Below, piece by piece: positions 1-4,083 of a stretch of 6,668 bases of DNA (position 1 is its first letter; each line of letters opens with the position of its first letter). The stretch is from Thermoplasmata archaeon. GTDB taxonomy: Bacteria; Actinomycetota; Acidimicrobiia; Acidimicrobiales; Acidimicrobiaceae. Under the pieces are notes generated by a model. The model searched no databases. It had not been told where the DNA came from and worked only from the letters and a program-made list of their open reading frames with translations. The DNA lies in contig JAKBHQ010000061.1 in assembly GCA_021836665.1 (NCBI GenBank), forward strand, positions 1 through 6,668, read 5' to 3'. A program made the position numbers and the translations under genes.

Positions 1-233
1 ACGTCGACGTCTCCTAGGTAAATATGCCCGGAATCTGGTGTATCAAGCCGGTTGACACAACGAAGTAGTGTCGTTTTCCCCGAACCCGACGGACCAATGA
101 TGCATGTCGTCGACATGGCCGGGGCGTCGAATGTAATCCCGGACAGAACCGCCTTAGAGTTGAAGGATTTGCAAACCTCCTCGAATCGCACCGTTGGAGC
201 AGAATCAATACCGACCTCCATCTCTTCCGTCAT
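1..233 (-). CDS. Amino-acid-type ABC transporter ATP-binding protein, N-terminal part (cut by window edge)
   Basis: This is the energy-coupling ATPase of a polar-amino-acid-type importer, acting on the inner face of the membrane with the permease encoded just upstream. About 77 codons are visible, with no stop before the window edge. The N-terminus has a typical ABC beta-sheet opening (VRFEEVCKSF, residues 15-24) and a Walker A motif GPSGSGKT at residues 47-54. It then runs into LLRCVNRLDTPDSGHIYLGD, which matches the GlnQ/HisP pattern after Walker A. Walker B, the signature motif and the H-loop lie outside the window. The ATG at 233-231 overlaps the permease stop as ATGA, which implies translational coupling, and a GAGG lies about 10 nt upstream. 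Family assignment is firm; the substrate cannot be read from this protein. The gene presumably continues for about 170 more codons to the left. Confidence 0.93.
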   Translation of the reverse strand, partial: MTEEMEVGIDSAPTVRFEEVCKSFNSKAVLSGITFDAPAMSTTCIIGPSGSGKTTLLRCVNRLDTPDSGHIYLGDVD

Positions 234-1009
234 ATGGTTCCAGCCTCTACACCATGTCCGCTAGCTAGAGCCGAGGTCATTGCACTAGTCCCCCTTACTC
301 GCCCAGCGCTACGACCCATCCGTCTATCGAGGCTAGAGACTAAGTAGCTAAGCGGAACGGTGATCAGCAAATATAGAAAGCCAGCTGCAACCAGTGGAGT
401 GAGGGAGGCGTAATTAGATGAGTTATCCTGAGCAATTGCAAACAGCTCCCTCTGCCCGGCCTGCAGCCCGAGCAGAAAGACTAAAGCTGTATTTTTGATC
501 ACCAGATTCAATTGCCCGGTTAGCGCCGGAAGAATCGCTCTGGCCGACTGAGGGATAATAACATGCCGCATCGCTTGGGCATTGGACATACCCAATGCTT
601 TAGACGCCTCAAACTGACCTGTCGGAATCCCCCGAACTCCTGAACGGAGGATCTCCGAAATATAGGCGCCCTCTACAATTCCGATTGCCAACATCGCGTA
701 AAGGTAGCTATTACCTCCAAAAAGAGATATCCCCGCCAGAGGAAGCCCTTGCCCAATCAGATAAATGCTGACTATGTGTGGAACTCCACGGAATACGCTA
801 ACGTAAACTCGGCCCAGACCTCGTAGCCACATTCTTCTTGATAGCAGTACCAACGCAATGCATAAACCCACAATCAATCCGAGAGCCATAGCTCCCGCCG
901 AGAGAATAAGGGTATTAGGCAATCCAACCTTCAGAAGAGTTGGAAGAGTCTTTGCGAGGATCTGGGGATTCAGAAACGTATGACCCAGCCTTTGTAGAAC
1001 ATTTCCCAT
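230..1009 (-). CDS. ABC transporter permease, HisM/GlnP-type (polar amino acid family)
   Basis: This is the membrane-spanning subunit (259 aa) of the importer. Hydrophobic segments lie at about residues 28-57, 76-92, 102-121, 160-185 and 204-227. The EAA-type cytoplasmic loop that contacts the ATPase is clear: GAYISEILRSGVRGIPTGQ (114-132), then EASKALGMS (134-142) and the IIPQ...LP segment (151-161). This is the pattern of the HisM/GlnP family. The open frame extends upstream to 1147 but would then overlap the binding-protein gene. The ATG at 1009 is preferred because GAGG sits 5 nt before it, in the 25-bp gap after the binding-protein stop. The end overlaps the ATPase start by 4 bp. The short polar C-terminal tail (about 230-259) is probably cytoplasmic. 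Only one permease gene is visible, so the transporter may use a homodimer, or a second permease may lie to the left. Confidence 0.93.
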   Translation of the reverse strand: MGNVLQRLGHTFLNPQILAKTLPTLLKVGLPNTLILSAGAMALGLIVGLCIALVLLSRRMWLRGLGRVYVSVFRGVPHIVSIYLIGQGLPLAGISLFGGNSYLYAMLAIGIVEGAYISEILRSGVRGIPTGQFEASKALGMSNAQAMRHVIIPQSARAILPALTGQLNLVIKNTALVFLLGLQAGQRELFAIAQDNSSNYASLTPLVAAGFLYLLITVPLSYLVSSLDRRMGRSAGRVRGTSAMTSALASGHGVEAGTI

Positions 1010-1034
1010 GCCCACCTCTTTCCCGAACCCCCAT

Positions 1035-1922
1035 CTACCCCGCTGAGCTCGCAGCCACCTGCGGCATTCCTGGATATTGCGCCAACAGCTCGCTCGGTAT
1101 CTGCTTACCAGGCTCTGATTTTTCATAGATCGAAGTAAAAGTACCATTCGACATGACAGTCTTCAAAGCTGAATCGAGGGCCTTGCCCAAGGCGGTATCG
1201 CCTTTCGGATATGGAAGTGCGTCGAAACCAACCGCAATCTTTTGAGTCGCCTGAAGGTTGGGGTACTCCTTCAGCAACTGAGCAGTCGTTAATGGACCGG
1301 TGAATAATCCCTGAACTTGGCCCACCTCAAGCGCATTTGCGCTCGCAGCTATTGCAGGGAACTCCTTAATTGTTACCGTAGGAACCTTCTTTTGCAGAAG
1401 TGGGATTAAAGCGCTTCCAGCAGTAATAGCAACCGATTGACCTGCCGCATTTGCAACGGTTGCTAGTGGATCTGCCTTCCTACTTATCAACTGCCCGAAT
1501 ACGTAATCAGTAGGAGTCGTGAAATCGACCTGCTGCTGACGGGCCGGGGTCACAAGCACCCCTATCGACGTATCAAATTGCTTATTCTGGACCCCCGGTA
1601 GAATTCCATTGAAAGCGATGTCAACAAACTTGGTACCTATGTGCATCTTGGCAGCGATCGCTTTCAATAAATCTATTTCATACCCTGCCGCCTGATTATT
1701 GGAAATATAAGATGCCGGCTTATCGTCGGACCTGTACGCAATTGTCAACACGCCGGGTGTAGCGGTGTCCAGCTGTAGCGTGGTAGAAGTAGAAGCTGCA
1801 GAAGTTGTAGTCGTAGCACTGGTAGAGCCGCATGCTGATAAGACTGTGCCAGTCAACATAAATACCGCACCTAACATCAGGCGCCACCGATTTGGGCCGC
1901 TCAGAGTAGAGGACTTCTTCAT
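1035..1922 (-). CDS. Family-3 extracellular solute-binding lipoprotein of the ABC importer
   Basis: This 295-aa receptor should capture the substrate outside the cell and deliver it to the permease. A lipoprotein signal is visible: basic n-region (MKKSS...NRWR), hydrophobic core (15-28) and lipobox LSAC with the lipidated Cys31. A Ser/Thr-rich linker (33-49) follows. The mature part fits the SBP_bac_3 fold: GVLTIAYRSDDKPASY (58-73), AAGYEIDLLKAIAAK (78-92), FNGILPGVQNKQFD (104-117), then TPARQQQVDFTTP (125-137). Arg128 is in the position that binds the alpha-carboxylate in amino-acid receptors. The stretch that normally supplies the alpha-amino-binding Asp reads GQVQGLFTGP (201-210), with Gly209 where Asp is expected. 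The ligand may therefore be a carboxylate without a free alpha-amine; this is inference from alignment by eye. The ATG is supported by GAAAGGA 8 nt upstream and overlaps the hydrolase stop as ATGA. Confidence 0.92.
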   Translation of the reverse strand: MKKSSTLSGPNRWRLMLGAVFMLTGTVLSACGSTSATTTTSAASTSTTLQLDTATPGVLTIAYRSDDKPASYISNNQAAGYEIDLLKAIAAKMHIGTKFVDIAFNGILPGVQNKQFDTSIGVLVTPARQQQVDFTTPTDYVFGQLISRKADPLATVANAAGQSVAITAGSALIPLLQKKVPTVTIKEFPAIAASANALEVGQVQGLFTGPLTTAQLLKEYPNLQATQKIAVGFDALPYPKGDTALGKALDSALKTVMSNGTFTSIYEKSEPGKQIPSELLAQYPGMPQVAASSAG

Positions 1923-2776
1923 TGAGTTATTCCTTTCATTGATTCGTCTTCATTGATTCGTTTTCCTTGATTCACAGCAGCTACAACTGGCGCGAGCTCA
2001 CTTGTCGCAAAGAGCTTCAAGAAGCCCACGAGGCGGTCGGCGGCCGCCTCAACCAGAACTCTTCCAAGACCTTCGCTGGCGATCCGGGCATCACCAAGCG
2101 CTCCATTTGAGGTAACCCGATCGTAGGTGAGGGGATAATGGACTCCTCGGACTGACCTCGCAAACGCAGCTATTTTGGTCAGCTTGTCGTTGCTCGAAGC
2201 TCCTTCTTCTATCTGGTCAACTCGAACAGACTCAGGCGACAGGTACATCGTCTGCGAAGTTTCATTCTCACAGCAATGACCGCGTACCGTACTTACGGCA
2301 TGCTGTGCCGAAATCTCCGCTACTAATGGACTTATCCCTGACCAGGCGAAACCCAAATCAGGGATCTCGCGCATGATTCTGGTGGATAAAACCCCGAGGG
2401 CGGCCTCATTGCCGCCATGACCAGTGAGGACAAAAATCCGCCTCCAACCATGACGAACCAAGCTCTCCACAAGTTCGAAGACGACATTAATGAAGGTCTC
2501 TGGGTTCAGCGTCAATGTGCCGGGGAAGCCCATATGGTGCTCCGAAACGCCGACACTCACCACCGGCGTCACAAGGGCGAGTGGCTCCAATCTCTCGGCC
2601 ACCATGAGCGCCAGTTTCTCAGCCCTGACGGAATCAGTCTCCAAAGTTAAAGCCGGCCCATGCTGCTCACAAGAGCCCACGGGAACAATTACTAGTGGCG
2701 AAACTATCTGCCTCTTCTCTACCTCCTTCCAGGTCATTTGACTAATTCTGTTTCGATCTGATCGGCTCTCAATCAA
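1919..2776 (-). CDS. Creatininase-family metal-dependent amidohydrolase
   Basis: This 285-aa protein belongs to the creatininase family, cytoplasmic binuclear-metal hydrolases that open cyclic or linear amides. The signature VPVGSCEQHGPALTLETD (31-48) supplies metal ligands Glu37, His39 and Asp48. Next come SEHHMGFPGTLTL (78-90), LTGHGGNEA (117-125, with His120) and HCCENETS (167-174), which matches the family's HAGExETS motif and supplies Glu172. The family includes creatinine amidohydrolase, formamide deformylases and the mycofactocin peptidase MftE. As I recall, true creatininase has HYEN where this protein has HGGN, so creatinine is not a safe substrate call. The gene starts at TTG 2776, because AGGAG lies 7 nt upstream; the first internal ATG (2737) has no ribosome binding site. 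It sits between the regulator and the transporter genes, so it probably acts on the imported compound. The C-terminal tail (about 265-285) is polar and overlaps the next gene's translation signals. Confidence 0.9.
   Translation of the reverse strand: MIESRSDRNRISQMTWKEVEKRQIVSPLVIVPVGSCEQHGPALTLETDSVRAEKLALMVAERLEPLALVTPVVSVGVSEHHMGFPGTLTLNPETFINVVFELVESLVRHGWRRIFVLTGHGGNEAALGVLSTRIMREIPDLGFAWSGISPLVAEISAQHAVSTVRGHCCENETSQTMYLSPESVRVDQIEEGASSNDKLTKIAAFARSVRGVHYPLTYDRVTSNGALGDARIASEGLGRVLVEAAADRLVGFLKLFATSELAPVVAAVNQGKRINEDESMKGITQ
1935..1960 (-). repeat. 14-nt spaced direct repeat at the hydrolase/binding-protein junction
   Basis: CGAATCAATGAA occurs at 1960-1949 and 1946-1935 on the minus strand, in different reading frames of the hydrolase end. 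A partial third copy, TCAATGAAG, forms the real start of the binding-protein gene. Only the last copy is preceded by a good ribosome binding site (GAAAGGA). Confidence 0.6.
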
Positions 2777-2783
2777 TTGCGTG

Positions 2784-2788
2784 CTCCT
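2784..2788 (-). promoter_or_regulatory. Ribosome binding site deciding a TTG start
   Basis: AGGAG on the minus strand lies 7 nt before the TTG at 2776-2774 of the creatininase-family gene. No comparable site precedes the in-frame ATG at 2737. This decides in favour of the TTG start and the 285-aa product. Confidence 0.75.
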
Positions 2789-2809
2789 ATTTTCCGGCTT
2801 CTTCTTCGA

Positions 2810-3544
2810 TTAATCTCGGACCAACGCCGGACTAGTGTCGCTTGGAGACGAAGCTGCCTTTAGTGTGGCCCCAAGAATGTCCTTTAGGTGGGCTTCAGTC
2901 AGCAACGCAGACCGGTGAGGGTCCCGATCGGATACTGCATCAAAAATTGATACGTGCTGTTGATGGTCTCGCTCTCGATCAGCGAACACCACCCGAATTG
3001 TGTGCTGCTCCCACCTGTATGCCGTGAGTATCGAGTCGATAATCTCGAAAAGAATGACGTTGCGAGATGCAGCCGCCAAAGCCCTATGGAAGTTAGGTGA
3101 GGGCAAATTCCTGGGACCTTCGGTTACCGGCTGCCTGGAGACCGGCAACGCTTCGCTCAAAACTGCAAGATCATCAGTGGAATAGTTGAGAGCCGCAAGC
3201 GCAGCAATCTGCGGCTCAATCGCTAATCGTGCATTGATTAGCTGAATTGCCATCTCCATAGACACCGCAGGACTTGTGGGGTTCGCAAGTAAAAGTCGAT
3301 CGAGGTTAGGGCCAACAAAAATACCCGAACCATGCCGCAAAAGTATGCCCCCGGTAGCTTCAAGCTGACGAAGTGCCTCTCTTAGTGTGGCTGAATTGAC
3401 CCCGAACTTGGCGGCCAGACTACGTGTAGTCGGAATGGAATCTCCGGGCTTTAGCCCTTTCTCGCGTACATAATTCACCAGCTGAGCAGCGACTTGTTGA
3501 GTCAGCGACGTCCGAGACAGCCCCATATTCGACGAAGCAGCCAA
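2810..3544 (-). CDS. GntR-family transcriptional regulator, FadR/FCD subfamily
   Basis: This is a ligand-responsive DNA-binding regulator, most likely controlling its own operon. Counted from TTG 3544 (244 aa), a winged helix-turn-helix spans about residues 13-78. It contains the family pattern LKPGDSIPTTRSLAAKFGVN (31-50) followed by ATLREALRQLEATGGI and the wing LRHGSGIFV. The FCD effector domain covers about 98-230. It keeps the three His expected for metal or ligand binding: NFHRAL (His153), QQHVSIFDAV (His197) and EAHLKD (His219). Start choice is uncertain. TTG 3544 has AGGGGG 6 nt upstream, TTG 3550 directly abuts that site, and ATG 3526 has none. The stop is 33 bp before the hydrolase gene, so it is the first gene of the operon. 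FCD regulators commonly repress catabolic operons and respond to the pathway's substrate; that role here is inferred. Confidence 0.92.
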   Translation of the reverse strand: MAASSNMGLSRTSLTQQVAAQLVNYVREKGLKPGDSIPTTRSLAAKFGVNSATLREALRQLEATGGILLRHGSGIFVGPNLDRLLLANPTSPAVSMEMAIQLINARLAIEPQIAALAALNYSTDDLAVLSEALPVSRQPVTEGPRNLPSPNFHRALAAASRNVILFEIIDSILTAYRWEQHTIRVVFADRERDHQQHVSIFDAVSDRDPHRSALLTEAHLKDILGATLKAASSPSDTSPALVRD

Positions 3545-3550
3545 ATTCAA

Positions 3551-3556
3551 CCCCCT
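3551..3556 (-). promoter_or_regulatory. Ribosome binding site of the GntR-type regulator gene
   Basis: AGGGGG on the minus strand is followed directly by TTG (3550) and, after 6 nt, by a second in-frame TTG (3544). Normal spacing favours the second TTG. Confidence 0.55.
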
Positions 3557-3578
3557 AAATTGATCCGATCACTGGATG

Positions 3579-3607
3579 ATCGTATCACTGCGATTTTTAC
3601 ATCGCAA
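3579..3607 (-). promoter_or_regulatory. Predicted promoter of the leftward operon
   Basis: On the minus strand, TTGCGA (3607-3602, -35) is separated by exactly 17 nt from TACGAT (3584-3579, -10). Each box matches 4 of 6 positions of the primary sigma consensus. Transcription would start near 3572, giving a leader of about 25-30 nt before the regulator gene. The -35 box lies inside the ATCGCA dyad, which would suit repression by the regulator. Confidence 0.5.
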
Positions 3608-3619
3608 CTGAAATGCGAT
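3589..3619. promoter_or_regulatory. Dyad cluster, possible operator for the GntR-type regulator
   Basis: Three copies of one hexamer occur in alternating orientation: TGCGAT (3589-3594), ATCGCA (3601-3606) and TGCGAT (3614-3619), separated by 6 and 7 nt. The right pair is a perfect 6-bp inverted repeat that covers the -35 box of the leftward promoter. A weaker dyad, ATCC-N7-GGAT (3563-3577), lies near the expected transcription start. Binding by the FCD regulator is inferred from position only; the sequence does not match an FCD operator I know. Confidence 0.45.
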
Positions 3620-3647
3620 AGATTTCCTGAGAAATGAAAATTAGTTT

Positions 3648-3676
3648 TTGACAGAGCCGAACATTTGGCGACTAAT
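3648..3676 (+). promoter_or_regulatory. Possible rightward promoter
   Basis: A perfect TTGACA (3648-3653) is followed after 17 nt by ACTAAT (3671-3676), which keeps four of six -10 positions but lacks the leading TA. If real, it would give a leader of about 400 nt before the EAL gene, or a separate short transcript. I found no better promoter closer to the gene. Confidence 0.3.
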
Positions 3677-3820
3677 CACCCTTGCTGTACCTGGCCCACT
3701 GGCAGAGAGCGTGATCGGTAGTGGCGGGCAGCCCAAGGTCGCCGCCCATTTGTTAATCGAGCAGGCGGGTCCGCGCTGACCATCTCGTAAAATTAAGGTC
3801 GCGGGAGTCGGGTTTTGGTA

Positions 3821-3849
3821 TGTTCTCGAAGTATTTCACCATGAGAACA
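3821..3849. repeat. Perfect 7-bp inverted repeat (TGTTCTC-N15-GAGAACA)
   Basis: TGTTCTC at 3821-3827 and GAGAACA at 3843-3849 are exact reverse complements with a 15-nt spacer. The length and spacing suit a dimeric repressor or activator site upstream of the EAL gene. It could also fold as an RNA hairpin, but no T-tract follows, so it is not a normal terminator. Confidence 0.4.
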
Positions 3850-4003
3850 CGGTGTATATCCAAGCGACCACAGTGCGACCAGCAATAACCTGCTCCTCTC
3901 GCCGACATTTGGCAACTTCATTACGGTACCTGCCTTGCCGAACTAATTGTACGGTCGATTAGCATTGCAGTTCTATGCCCTTTGGGCTCCGAGCAAGCGA
4001 CCG

Positions 4004-4018
4004 CTGGCGCAAGGCCAG
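4004..4018 (+). promoter_or_regulatory. Hairpin in the leader of the EAL gene
   Basis: CTGGC (4004-4008), loop GCAAG, GCCAG (4014-4018) forms a perfect 5-bp stem. A smaller hairpin, GCCC-TTT-GGGC, lies before it (3977-3987). The 6-mer TGGCGC (4005-4010) is also exactly complementary to GCGCCA (4079-4084) at the start codon, so two exclusive pairings are possible. Whether the RNA does this is untested. Confidence 0.3.
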
Positions 4019-4070
4019 GAGTTGTGGCTGTGTCTCTTCGATAAGTCAAAAAGACGCGGCTCTTGGCCCA

Positions 4071-4083
4071 GGCGAGGAGCGCC
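4071..4083 (+). promoter_or_regulatory. Shine-Dalgarno site in the loop of a GC stem
   Basis: GGCG-AGGAG-CGCC directly precedes ATG 4084. The ribosome binding site AGGAG is the whole loop of a 4-bp stem, which could extend by CCA (4068-4070) pairing with TGG (4085-4087) around a bulged A. The spacing to the ATG is 4 nt, slightly short. The site decides for ATG 4084 over the upstream in-frame TTG (4063), which has none. Confidence 0.5.

Larger units (their letters stand above)
3551..4083. other. Intergenic region between divergent units, no gene seen
   Basis: This 533-bp stretch separates the leftward operon from the rightward EAL gene. I see no tRNA, rRNA or convincing small gene. The longest ATG-started candidate I noted is 22 codons (3820-3888) and has no properly spaced ribosome binding site. 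The left 130 bp hold the operon promoter, the dyads and a possible rightward promoter. The right part holds an inverted repeat (3821-3849), a near-repeat of ACATTTGGCRACT (3661-3673 and 3905-3917) and short hairpins before 4084. No clear intrinsic terminator was found. Confidence 0.6.

Noticed and set aside
1010..1147. Upstream extension of the permease frame to 1147
   Set aside because: It would overlap the binding-protein gene by over 100 bp. The added residues are not permease-like, and ATG 1009 has a good ribosome binding site.
2417..2741. Plus-strand open frames inside the creatininase-family gene
   Set aside because: They are shadows of a strongly conserved minus-strand gene and resemble no protein family.
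3723..3746. GC-rich stem GGCGG...CCGCC as an intrinsic terminator
   Set aside because: The stem is only 5 bp with a 14-nt loop and has no following T-tract.
3820..3888. 22-codon plus-strand reading frame in the intergenic region
   Set aside because: It lacks a properly spaced ribosome binding site and recognisable sequence; its length is expected by chance.
3961..4083. Cyclic di-GMP riboswitch before the EAL gene
   Set aside because: The region has a GCAAGGCC stretch, but the conserved GEMM elements I know are not present in order.
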